A stretch of DNA of 7,275 bases from positions 1 to 7,275 of the forward strand of contig JACQUM010000130.1 of assembly GCA_016210295.1 (NCBI GenBank), in the 5' to 3' direction. Under the pieces are notes generated by a model that ran no database searches, was not told the DNA's origin, and worked only from the letters and a program-made list of their open reading frames with translations. Origin of the DNA: Chloroflexota bacterium (GTDB lineage Bacteria; Chloroflexota; Dehalococcoidia; UBA6926; JACQUM01). Numbering within the stretch: the first letter of the stretch is position 1; each line of letters opens with the position of its first letter. This document shows positions 1 to 6,187 of this stretch, piece after piece. The translations under genes and the position numbers were made by a program.

Positions 1-2369
1 AGTCTACTCTCCACCCAGAGAGAACCTCCGTGGGCCTCGACGATGCCTCGGCAGATGGCGAGGCCGAGGCCAGCCCCACGAACCCCTCGGCGCCTAGAGT
101 TGGCACCCCGGTAGAAGGGCTCGAAGACCCTCTCGACCTCGTTGGCGGATATGCCGTCGCCGTGGTCCTTGACGGTGACGACAAGGTGCTGGTCCTGGAC
201 CGTCGCCTCTATCTCGACGGGCGAACCGGGGTCGGAATACCGCGCCGCGTTGTCCACCAGGTTGTGCAATACCTGCTCGATTCTGACGGGGTCGCCGAGC
301 ACGTCTGCATCTGTTTCAGGGCACCGAGCCACCAGGGTGTAGCCCTTCTCCACGAGCCCGGGGGAGACTTTGTGCAGGACGCCATCCAGGAGCTCCTGGA
401 AACTGAAGGGGCTTCGGTCTATGGGAAGCCTTCCAGCCTGCAACCGAGAAGCGTCCAGGAGGTCGTCGATCATTCGCTGGAGCTTACTCGACTCCTCGTC
501 GATGATCTGCAGGAAATCCCGGCGGGTCGTGGCGTCCACCACGATGTCCTCTCGCAGGAGCGTCGTCGCGTAGCCCCGGATGAACCCTAGAGGCGTCCGC
601 AGCTCGTGGGAAACCGCGGAGATGAACTCGGCTTTCATGCGGTCCAACTCGTGCTGGGCCTCCACCCGGCTCAGCTCGCCCAGGAGCCGGGCGTTCTCGA
701 TGGCGATGGCTATCTGGTTGCAGAGGGCGTCCAGAGTCTCGCGCTCTTCGGGAGCAGGAGGGTCTCCGTGGGCACGAGAGAGGGAAAGGACGCCGAGGAC
801 TCCCTTGGGCGATTTCAGCGGAAGTATCGCTAGGACGCGGGCCCGTGGCGCCCGACACAGGGGCTGAAAACTCTGGCGCTCCTCGGTGCCAAGGTAGAGG
901 GGGAGGCCCTGGGAGGCTACATGGCCGCAGGGACACGCATTCAGGCCGACGGGCTGGCTCCGGCAGGGGAAGCCAGTGAAGTCTCCCAAGGCGCTGGCGA
1001 CCGTCAGTTGGCCGTCTCGGCCATTCAGGAGGCGGATGGAGGCGGCGTCCATCTGGGTGTTCTCGAGAACTACGCGCAGACACCGGCTTAGCATCTCCTC
1101 TTGGTCCCCGATCTCGTTGGCTGCGGTGGCCACGGCGGTGACCGCCGCCAGCTGGCGGTTCCGAGTCGCCAGCTCCTTTGTCCTCTCGACGACCTTCCCT
1201 TCCAGCTCCTCCCCCCACCTCCGCGCCTGCTCCAGGGAGGCTTTGAGCTGGACGCGCATGGTCTCCAGGCTCTCAGCAAGGATGCCGATCTCTGCTCCCT
1301 CACCTACCCGGATGCGCTGATCTAGATCTCCTGATGCCATCTGTTGGGCTGCGCCGGTGAGGGCCCTCACCGGACGAACCAGCAGGCGGGCGCCGATGAG
1401 GGTCACCGCCCAGAGAAAGGTCAGAGAGAGCGCGCCCGCCAGAAGGAGCGTGTTCCGCAGACTGGTCACGGGGGCGAAGGTCTCCCAATCGGTGCCTCCC
1501 ACGGACAACCCCCAGCCAGCGGAGGGGACCGGAGCGAAAGCCATGACGTGGTAGCCGTATTGCTCGGTCCCTCCTGCCGCGTGCCAGGGCATGTAGGGGA
1601 CGTTTTCGACCCCTGCTCCCGCCGTGCGAAACATGCTCAGATAGAAGGGGAGGTGTTCGCCCGGCCTCAAAAAGCCGCCCGAATCGGTGGAGGCGACAAT
1701 AAGGCCCCTGCGGTCCACCAGTTCCGTGTGTCCCGTGTGTCCAATGTCCCGAGCCTGCATCAGAGGACCCGTGATCTCACCGCTGGTGACGTCGATGAGG
1801 CCACTCAACATGGAGAGGAGGGTGCCATCGGGGGCGAGGATGGGGACGGTGAGGGCGACGGCGGGTTTGCCAGAGGTTGAGTCTAGGAAGGGGTCGGAGA
1901 CGGTCCGGCTCTTGGTCTCCTTTACATCGCGTATGTTGGCCTCCGAGGAAAGGTCCGTGCCAGGAGGCAACTTACCCGGCGGCTCGGAAAGCACGACTCG
2001 TCCCTGAGCATCCAGGAAGTACACGCCGAGGGAGAGGGTCCCCACCCGACCGTAGGCGTGAGCCAGCATGTGGTACTCATCGGCCAGGGAAGGAGACCGC
2101 GGGTCGAAGGCGGCGAACTCGGTGGCCTTCTCCAGCTCGTAGAAGCCCCGCTCCACGAGCCGGTCGATCTCCTGCGCCGCCATCTGGGCGATGACGAGCC
2201 TCTCCTGAAGGATGCGATGGGTGCTGTCGTTGACGGCTTGCAGGCTCAAGAGGCTGAAGATGCCAAACAGCACGAGGAAGCCCAGGGTGACGGCGAGGGC
2301 CAGCCGGGGCCACAGATTGAGCTGTTGCCACTTTCGAAGGGCGGTAGAAAGGCCGGGGGTCCGTGCCAT
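1..2369 (-). CDS. Membrane sensor histidine kinase (Cache-HAMP-GAF-HisKA-HATPase), C-terminus cut by window edge
   Basis: The frame is open for 789 codons from ATG at 2369 to the left edge; an in-frame stop about 12 codons upstream supports this start. The ribosome binding site is poor (AGGGGA about 20 nt upstream). Visible order: cytoplasmic tail, membrane segment 23-43, a roughly 260-residue outer sensor region of double-Cache type (44-303), membrane segment about 306-327, HAMP with its conserved Pro333, coiled coil to about 405, GAF about 410-560, then the kinase core. The H-box SHELRTP has the phospho-accepting His588. ATP-binding motifs are the N-box (Asn707), G1 DHGDGIS (from Asp735), F-box VFEPFYRG and G2 GAGLGLAI. 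It should sense an external ligand, autophosphorylate and pass phosphate to a response regulator, which is not in the window. Only a short tail is missing. The GAF domain holds Cys469, Cys479, Cys481 and Cys505, which may bind a metal or act as a redox switch. A possible -10 (TAGAAT) lies at 2408-2413. Family call is secure; the ligand is unknown. Confidence 0.93.
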   Translation of the reverse strand, partial: MARTPGLSTALRKWQQLNLWPRLALAVTLGFLVLFGIFSLLSLQAVNDSTHRILQERLVIAQMAAQEIDRLVERGFYELEKATEFAAFDPRSPSLADEYHMLAHAYGRVGTLSLGVYFLDAQGRVVLSEPPGKLPPGTDLSSEANIRDVKETKSRTVSDPFLDSTSGKPAVALTVPILAPDGTLLSMLSGLIDVTSGEITGPLMQARDIGHTGHTELVDRRGLIVASTDSGGFLRPGEHLPFYLSMFRTAGAGVENVPYMPWHAAGGTEQYGYHVMAFAPVPSAGWGLSVGGTDWETFAPVTSLRNTLLLAGALSLTFLWAVTLIGARLLVRPVRALTGAAQQMASGDLDQRIRVGEGAEIGILAESLETMRVQLKASLEQARRWGEELEGKVVERTKELATRNRQLAAVTAVATAANEIGDQEEMLSRCLRVVLENTQMDAASIRLLNGRDGQLTVASALGDFTGFPCRSQPVGLNACPCGHVASQGLPLYLGTEERQSFQPLCRAPRARVLAILPLKSPKGVLGVLSLSRAHGDPPAPEERETLDALCNQIAIAIENARLLGELSRVEAQHELDRMKAEFISAVSHELRTPLGFIRGYATTLLREDIVVDATTRRDFLQIIDEESSKLQRMIDDLLDASRLQAGRLPIDRSPFSFQELLDGVLHKVSPGLVEKGYTLVARCPETDADVLGDPVRIEQVLHNLVDNAARYSDPGSPVEIEATVQDQHLVVTVKDHGDGISANEVERVFEPFYRGANSRRRGVRGAGLGLAICRGIVEAHGGSLWVESR

Positions 2370-2477
2370 ATGTGCTCGAAAGACTGCTGCTCTTCCCCTC
2401 TGGGTTCATTCTACGACGGGACGACAGGGGCCTCTGTGTCACGACGGCTGGCAGGCTCGATCCTAAGCGGACTACCG

Positions 2478-2621
2478 CTAGCGGCACCACAGCCGCCAGA
2501 AGAGTGTGGCCATGCTGCTGGCCTCGATGCGGCTCAGGCCCGCCTCTTCCAGTGCACCAGCGCCGCCAGCACCGCCCCGTCGGTCTCGACCGCTTTGGAC
2601 AGGTTTCACTGCGGTTTCCAT
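2478..2621 (-). pseudogene. Very small gene with strong RBS, apparently frameshifted; function unknown
   Basis: On the minus strand, GGAGG stands 4-5 nt before ATG at 2621, and the frame runs 47 codons to TAG at 2478-2480. The middle of that frame is low-complexity Gly/Arg with poor codon use. The neighbouring frame there reads LSKAVETDGAVLAALV with G or C at almost every third position. After about 2530 the good signal returns to the ATG frame and ends LSRIEASSMATLFWRLWCR. Joining the segments (ATG frame, shifted frame, ATG frame) gives one coherent small protein of about 46-48 residues, so I infer two compensating indels. I recognise no family. It lies 108 nt upstream of the histidine kinase on the same strand, so they may be co-transcribed. 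It may be a small protein broken by real mutations, one misread by sequencing errors, or a chance ORF; the ribosome binding site and codon bias argue against chance. Confidence 0.4.
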
Positions 2622-2693
2622 GGTCCCTCCTCACGTCTATTACCTGTCCAATTCTTAAGTGGAGCACAACACGCGCAGGCATCGAGGAGGCGG

Positions 2694-2721
2694 TTGACAT
2701 CTGGGACGGAAAGTCTATAGT
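2694..2721 (+). promoter_or_regulatory. Sigma70-type promoter upstream of hemA
   Basis: TTGACA at 2694-2699 is a perfect -35 box and TATAGT at 2716-2721 a one-mismatch -10 box, with a 16-nt spacer. This is the best promoter in the window. Transcription would start near 2728 and run into the truncated hemA frame, leaving a leader of about 175 nt. No operator-like palindrome is obvious around it. Confidence 0.65.
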
Positions 2722-2902
2722 CCATGACAAGGGAACTGAAAGTATTAAGAGGTTTTATGAGATTCCCCCCGCCGTGGCAAGACCGCTTTGCGATGGTTCG
2801 CCTGCCGTAGAACATACGAGGAGTAGCGAGGGAAGCCATGGATCATGCCGACGCTGGTTGTAAAGAAAGGACGTCGTGGTCTCTCGGCGTCAAGGCGGCG
2901 CT
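2722..2902 (+). other. hemA 5' leader with possible short peptides
   Basis: This stretch lies between the promoter and the likely hemA start. It holds two small frames with ribosome-binding-like sequences. The first is ATG 2757 to TAG 2808-2810, 17 codons, preceded by AAGAGG four bases upstream; its product begins MRFPPPWQD, and PPPW resembles known ribosome-stalling sequences. The second is ATG 2838 to TGA 2910-2912, 24 codons, preceded by GAGGGA; it ends just inside the hemA start region, so translation could be coupled. Both are short enough to occur by chance. I see no recognised riboswitch or intrinsic terminator here. Confidence 0.25.
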
Positions 2903-3451
2903 ATGCCGTTGAGGCGAGGCCTCCCCTTGCAGCCCATCCCGGTAGCTCTCTCGGCCAGCCACCGGCGCGCTCCCCTCGCCATTCGGGAACGATTGGCTCC
3001 GCGGAGCGAGGAGGAGGCACCCGCCTGGCTCGACAGGCATCTTTCCCAAGGAGTGCTGCTAGCAACGTGTAACCGGCTCGAGGTCTATACCGTGGCCCCT
3101 TCGGTGCAGGAGGGGCGGGCGAGCCTTCAGAGCGCCCTGCTGAGCCGCTGGGAAGGGGACCCCGTAGAGCTTCTTCCCTGCCTGGACGTCTACGTGGGGG
3201 AAGAGGCTATGCAACACCTTTTTGAAGTCTCTGCAGGGCTCGACTCTGTAGTCGTGGGAGAGGCCCAGATCCTCGGCCAGGTAGGAGACGCGCTCCGGAT
3301 CGCTCGACGGGCTGGGACAGCTAGTCAGGAGCTGACGCAGCTTTTCACTTCCGCTATTAGGGCAGGGCGCAATTCGTCGCGACGGTGGAGGAGAAGTTCG
3401 AATCTTCTAGGTGGGCCTCTTTGGACAGTACTCGAACTTTCTGCGACCTGA
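2903..3451 (+). pseudogene. hemA: Glutamyl-tRNA reductase, N-terminal fragment
   Basis: HemA reduces the glutamate on glutamyl-tRNA(Glu) with NADPH to glutamate-1-semialdehyde, the first step of C5-pathway tetrapyrrole synthesis. Residues 12-156 match the catalytic domain: the N-terminal SHRRAPLAIRERL block, TCNRLEVY with the nucleophilic Cys56, and the GLDSVVVGEAQILGQ block at about 112-126. Similarity stops after AIRAGR (about base 3370), where the family continues with RVRTET, the linker helix and the NADPH-binding Rossmann domain. Here the frame reads unrelated, low-quality sequence and stops at 3449-3451, giving 182 residues instead of roughly 420-450. I find no continuation in another frame, so this is a deletion or rearrangement, not a simple frameshift. 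ATG 2903 fits the family start and has AAGGCGG just upstream; GTG 2876, preceded by AAAGGA, is the alternative. Without NADPH binding the fragment should not catalyse the reaction. A full hemA probably exists elsewhere. Confidence 0.85.
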
Positions 3452-3506
3452 GCTGGTGCCCAAGCTAAGGCAACTCCTGGTCTATCTCACGCTCAACAGT
3501 TCTTGA
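3367..3506 (+). other. Unidentified coding-like scrap after the hemA breakpoint
   Basis: Immediately past the point where hemA similarity ends, the frame starting at 3367 reads AQFVATVEEKFES with plausible codon use. From 3411 a different frame reads VGLFGQYSNFLRPELVPKLR and stops at TGA 3504-3506. The two could be one gene fragment split by a frameshift. I recognise no family. The stretch from 3507 to the stop of the facing YdeI-family gene at 3553 shows no terminator or other feature. Confidence 0.2.
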
Positions 3507-3552
3507 GGCGGCGTCTACCGCGCACATGGAAATAGCAGTCCTCAAAGTCAGG

Positions 3553-3951
3553 TTACCCTTTGAGCCACTTACCGCCACTGATCATACTCACAGCCTGCTC
3601 AATACGTCGAGCACGAGTCTCGGCGCGCTTTGATGAATTGATCCAGTTCACATACTCCTTTTGATGCGAATAAGGCATCTTGGCAAAGCGCTCGCTAGCT
3701 TCCAGTCTTGAAGCCAGGGCTTGCGAAATGTCCTCCGGGACTTCTACTACCCTTGGCGCCGTGTCCAGCTCCACCTCTACCTCAACCGTGTCGTCTTGGG
3801 TAGCCTTGGCAGCCTGCTGGAGCGTCTTGTTCACGACCAAGAAGTGGGTACCGTCTCCTTCGGCCATGAGCGAGCCACGGAACGGCGTGCCCTTGACCGG
3901 CACCCGGCCTTTGGTGCCAAAGGCTTCCTGCACACTAAACGGTATCCGCAC
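3553..3951 (-). CDS. DUF1905/YdeI-OmdA family protein, 5' end frameshifted
   Basis: The open frame gives 132 residues from GTG 3951. The N-terminal part is a DUF1905 beta-barrel-like domain (PFSVQEAFGTKGRVPVKG, then FRGSL and HFLVVNK). The C-terminal part is the YdeI/OmdA-associated helical domain (PEDISQAL, MPYSHQKEYVNWI, KRAETRARRIEQA). The biochemical role of this family is poorly known; some members are linked to bacteriocin or stress protection. Family-like sequence continues upstream of GTG 3951 (RFKARLERPPAVGTWTYV), but no start codon lies in that frame. Instead, ATG at 4018 stands 6 nt after a perfect AAGGAGG (4025-4031) in the frame one base off. Removing one G of the GG after that A-T would give MSQQHRFKARLERP and a 154-residue protein. 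The true gene is therefore probably 3553-4018 with a one-base insertion. The DUF1905 loop after PVKGT also looks about four residues short of the family pattern. As written, the ATG yields only an 11-residue peptide. Confidence 0.85.
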   Translation of the reverse strand: MRIPFSVQEAFGTKGRVPVKGTPFRGSLMAEGDGTHFLVVNKTLQQAAKATQDDTVEVEVELDTAPRVVEVPEDISQALASRLEASERFAKMPYSHQKEYVNWINSSKRAETRARRIEQAVSMISGGKWLKG

Positions 3952-4024
3952 GTAGGTCCACGTGCCAACTGCAGGAGGCCGCTCAAGGCGGGCTTTGAAG
4001 CGATGTTGCTGACTCCATAACTAA

Positions 4025-4031
4025 CCTCCTT
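4025..4031 (-). promoter_or_regulatory. Ribosome binding site for the YdeI-family gene
   Basis: The minus strand reads AAGGAGG, six bases before ATG 4018. It is the strongest ribosome binding site in the window and marks 4018 as the original start of the downstream gene, although the frame from that ATG now stops after 11 codons. The GTG at 3951 has no comparable site. Confidence 0.7.
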
Positions 4032-4048
4032 CTTGGCTGAGCGCCAGC

Positions 4049-4085
4049 AAAAGAGGGCCCCGAATTTCTCGGGGCCCTCTTTTTT
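4049..4085 (-). terminator. Strong intrinsic terminator, potentially bidirectional
   Basis: A perfect 15-bp stem (4049-4063 pairing with 4069-4083) encloses the five-base loop ATTTC. The core is GGGCCCCGA. On the plus strand it is followed by a T run (4080-4085), on the minus strand by four T. It lies about 105 nt beyond the stop of the RRM gene on the minus strand and just upstream of the YdeI-family gene, so it most likely ends the RRM transcript and insulates the next gene. No plus-strand gene ends nearby, although the T run is longer on that side. Confidence 0.8.
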
Positions 4086-4188
4086 AGATCCGGCTGAAGC
4101 CTGTGGACTTCTTCCAGAGTGCACCGTGGCCGCGGGATCCGCGGCGGTCGGCTGGTGCTTCTGAATCGAAGTCAGCGGGAGGAGGCTG

Positions 4189-4503
4189 CTACCAAGACCT
4201 CTGCTGGCGTGACCCGAAGCGTGACGAGCCACCCTGGCCGCCGCGCGGGCCGGCACCTTCGCTGCGCTCTCGTGCTTCGTTCACTGTCAACGCCCGGCCC
4301 TTGACCTCTTTGCCGTTCAAGCCTGCGATAGCGGCCTTGGCCTGGGACGCATCCTGCATCTCTACAAAGCCGAAGCCACGAGAACGGTTCGTGTCCCGGT
4401 CCTTGACGACCTGCGCGGAGGTGACTTGACCGTACTCGGCGAACGCAGTGTGCAGATCGCTGTCGGTCGATTCAAAACTAAGGTTGCCTACGAAAATCCT
4501 CAT
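4189..4503 (-). CDS. Single-RRM RNA-binding protein with Gly/Arg/Ser-rich tail
   Basis: This 104-residue protein starts at ATG 4503, with AGGAG six bases upstream; an in-frame ATG at 4554 would add 17 residues outside the family pattern and is rejected. Residues 1-77 form one RNA recognition motif: RNP2 IFVGNL at 3-8 and RNP1 RGFGFVEM at 42-49, with the RNA-stacking aromatics Phe4, Phe44 and Phe46 present. The tail, about 80-104, is rich in Gly, Arg, Ser and Gln. Length and layout match the small bacterial RRM proteins (cyanobacterial Rbp type, also common in other phyla), which bind single-stranded RNA and are often cold-induced. A role as RNA chaperone is inferred. It seems to be transcribed alone: a strong terminator follows, and about 250 nt separate it from the MFS gene upstream. 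A possible -10 TATACT (4619-4624) would give a leader of about 110 nt. Confidence 0.93.
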   Translation of the reverse strand: MRIFVGNLSFESTDSDLHTAFAEYGQVTSAQVVKDRDTNRSRGFGFVEMQDASQAKAAIAGLNGKEVKGRALTVNEARERSEGAGPRGGQGGSSRFGSRQQRSW

Positions 4504-4752
4504 GCGGTGCTCCTGTAAGTTGCAATTCTCCTGAACCTCAAAAGCGCCGCTCAATCAGACAACCAGCCGACAGTTGGAGATAGGGAACGGACTGCCAAGT
4601 CGGATCCGGAGTAGCACCAGTATACACGCAATGGGGCCCGGAGGATAGTCCTGCTGGGCAATGCATGGACCGATAGAGCGGCGGCGCGGCACTGTGGTCG
4701 CTAGGGAGATGGAGGCCGAAGTGGTTGGGGACGCCATCCGCTTTGGTTTCTT
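4504..4752 (-). promoter_or_regulatory. Intergenic region with possible RRM-gene promoter and long leader
   Basis: No gene is supported in these 249 bases. On the minus strand a -10-like TATACT lies at 4619-4624, but no good -35 box stands 16-18 nt upstream of it (TATCCT at 17). If used, the transcript would carry about 110 untranslated bases, an arrangement common in cold-induced RNA-binding genes. No terminator hairpin is evident behind the MFS stop at 4753. Confidence 0.25.
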
Positions 4753-6129
4753 CTACGTGAGAGGGTTTGGTGACACGATGGCTGGCTGCCCAGCTGACAA
4801 ATTGACCAGGGGCCTGCGAAGCCAGGCGATGAGGGCGATAAGACACGCGGTAGAAGCGCCGGCGAGGATGAAGGGAACAGCCGTCCCCCACTTGTCGCCC
4901 ATGGCGGCGAGAGGAATGGCGCCAAGCGGCATCGCAGCGAACGTGAGCATGTAGATGCTCTGGACTCGCCCACGGAACTGGGGCGATGCGCGAAGCTGGA
5001 CCAGAGTCTGGTTGACTGTCATGAAGGGCGGTCCGGTGAGCCCGAGGAGAAACAGCACGGCCAATGCGGGGTAGAGGCTACGGGTAAAGGCCAGCAAGAC
5101 CAGGGCCAAACCAGAGGCGACACCCAGAATGAACATCCACTTGCCGAGTCGCGCCGTTGGGCCCAGGTTGGCCAGCAGTACGTTGCTCGCGAGTGCTCCG
5201 AGGCCGAAGACGGAGAGGAGGAGGCCGAGGCCCGCTGCCGGGACGCCGAGCGTCTCGGCGGCATAGCCCGGGAGCATGACGCCGTACACCTGCCCTAGGA
5301 CCACTGCTACAAGAGCTAAGAGGAGTAACCACCTGAGGGTCGCGTCTTTGTAGACGAAACGGAAACCTGCCACTAGATCACCTGCGATGCTGGACCGGCC
5401 GGCGCTGGGCAAAACCTTGGCGACGGGGAGAAATCCCAGGACCGCCGCGGCAAGCATGTAGAGAGTCGCTGTGACCGCGTAAGCGCCAGCCGGCCCAAAC
5501 ATGTCGATGATACCGCCTGCCACGAGAGGGAAGACAATGCCGCTGAAGTTGAACGCGATAGACAGAAGAGCCATGGCTGGCATGAGTTGAGCATCGGTCA
5601 CGAGTTGGGACAGGAGAGCGAATCGTGCCGGGATGTTGAAGGCGAAGAGCACGCCGTTGAGGAGCGCAGCTGCTATGAGGTGCCATAGCTGGATCTGCTC
5701 TGTGAGAATGAGAAAGGAGATAGTCGCGAAGATGCCCGCAGCTGCTCCCCACGTCATGATCAGCAGGCGTCGCCGGCTCACGCGGTCCGCCAACGCGCCT
5801 GCCAGCGGCGAGAAGAGGGCCATGCTGATGCTCCACACGAAGGTGACCGTGCCGAGAGCCAGATTTGACCCTGTGAGGTGGAAGACCAGCCACCCCTGAG
5901 CGACCATCTGCATCTGCATGGCCGCGGTGAACCCGAAGATCGCCGCCATGAACAGCCGAAAGCGGGGAAGCCGAAGAGGCGGAAGCGGCCGGTGTATTCG
6001 GGTCTGGTTGTCGGCCGCAGGCACAGGATGGTCATCTGTTCCAGGTGAGGCTGTTCGCTGTGCTGGGGCAGGGGAAGAGGTCGCGCCCTCGGAGACGCTG
6101 CTGCCGTCGTTATTTGTGGTGACTTTCAC
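4753..6129 (-). CDS. MFS transporter, MFS_3/EntS-like exporter
   Basis: The 458-residue protein starts at GTG 6129. Residues 1-54 are polar and probably disordered, and the first membrane helix begins near 57. About 12 hydrophobic segments follow. MFS motif A between helices 2 and 3 reads GALADRVSRRRLL (111-123). FNIPARFALLSQLV (164-177) and RGRVQSIYMLTFAAMPLGA (387-405) are typical of the MFS_3 (enterobactin exporter-like, PF05977) branch. Such proteins sit in the inner membrane and expel siderophores, drugs or other small molecules by proton exchange; the substrate cannot be read from sequence. The lipoprotein gene ends 58 nt upstream on the same strand, so the two may be co-transcribed. 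The start has only a weak ribosome binding site (TAGGCA), and a -10-like TAGAAT at 6139-6144 suggests a possible near-leaderless transcript. The frame is intact and of normal length, with a longer N-terminus than most relatives. Confidence 0.92.
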   Translation of the reverse strand: MKVTTNNDGSSVSEGATSSPAPAQRTASPGTDDHPVPAADNQTRIHRPLPPLRLPRFRLFMAAIFGFTAAMQMQMVAQGWLVFHLTGSNLALGTVTFVWSISMALFSPLAGALADRVSRRRLLIMTWGAAAGIFATISFLILTEQIQLWHLIAAALLNGVLFAFNIPARFALLSQLVTDAQLMPAMALLSIAFNFSGIVFPLVAGGIIDMFGPAGAYAVTATLYMLAAAVLGFLPVAKVLPSAGRSSIAGDLVAGFRFVYKDATLRWLLLLALVAVVLGQVYGVMLPGYAAETLGVPAAGLGLLLSVFGLGALASNVLLANLGPTARLGKWMFILGVASGLALVLLAFTRSLYPALAVLFLLGLTGPPFMTVNQTLVQLRASPQFRGRVQSIYMLTFAAMPLGAIPLAAMGDKWGTAVPFILAGASTACLIALIAWLRRPLVNLSAGQPAIVSPNPLT

Positions 6130-6138
6130 TGCCTAGCG

Positions 6139-6168
6139 ATTCTACCCTGGCTTGCTCTGGCTACGCAA
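6139..6168 (-). promoter_or_regulatory. Possible promoter for the MFS gene
   Basis: The minus strand reads TTGCGT, an 18-nt spacer, then TAGAAT (6139-6144). Transcription would begin near 6132, only about three bases before GTG 6129. The -35 box matches only at TTG, so this is tentative; read-through from the lipoprotein gene is the alternative. Confidence 0.25.
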
Positions 6169-6187
6169 GGGCCTGAGCACGCGCCGC

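Noticed and set aside
30..590. Long plus-strand open frames (30-590, 580-867, 976-1320, 1344-1880, 2058-2720)
   Set aside because: They are antisense to the histidine kinase or to the small minus-strand gene, have no recognisable domains, and arise from GC-rich codon structure on the opposite strand.
484..1218. 244-residue minus-strand frame
   Set aside because: It overlaps the histidine kinase in another frame, is Arg/Pro/Gly-rich and has no domain; the kinase frame has all catalytic boxes.
2077..2730. 217-residue minus-strand frame across the kinase start and the intergenic region
   Set aside because: It overlaps the kinase N-terminus in the wrong frame, and its sequence is Arg/Pro-rich without coding bias.
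2363..2863. 166-residue plus-strand frame over the region upstream of the kinase
   Set aside because: It spans the promoter and runs antisense to the small gene; no motif, and no coherent protein character.
4049..4085. Palindrome considered as an operator or inverted-repeat end of a mobile element
   Set aside because: A 15-bp perfect stem, short loop and flanking T runs are typical of an intrinsic terminator, and no second copy is seen.
3831..4256. 141-residue minus-strand frame covering the terminator
   Set aside because: It reads through a perfect terminator hairpin and overlaps the YdeI-family and RRM genes in other frames.
4661..4954. 97-residue plus-strand frame beginning between the RRM and MFS genes
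   Set aside because: Its second half is antisense to the MFS C-terminus, and the start lacks a ribosome binding site. The piece MEAEVVGDAIRFGFF looked protein-like but has no family match I recognise.
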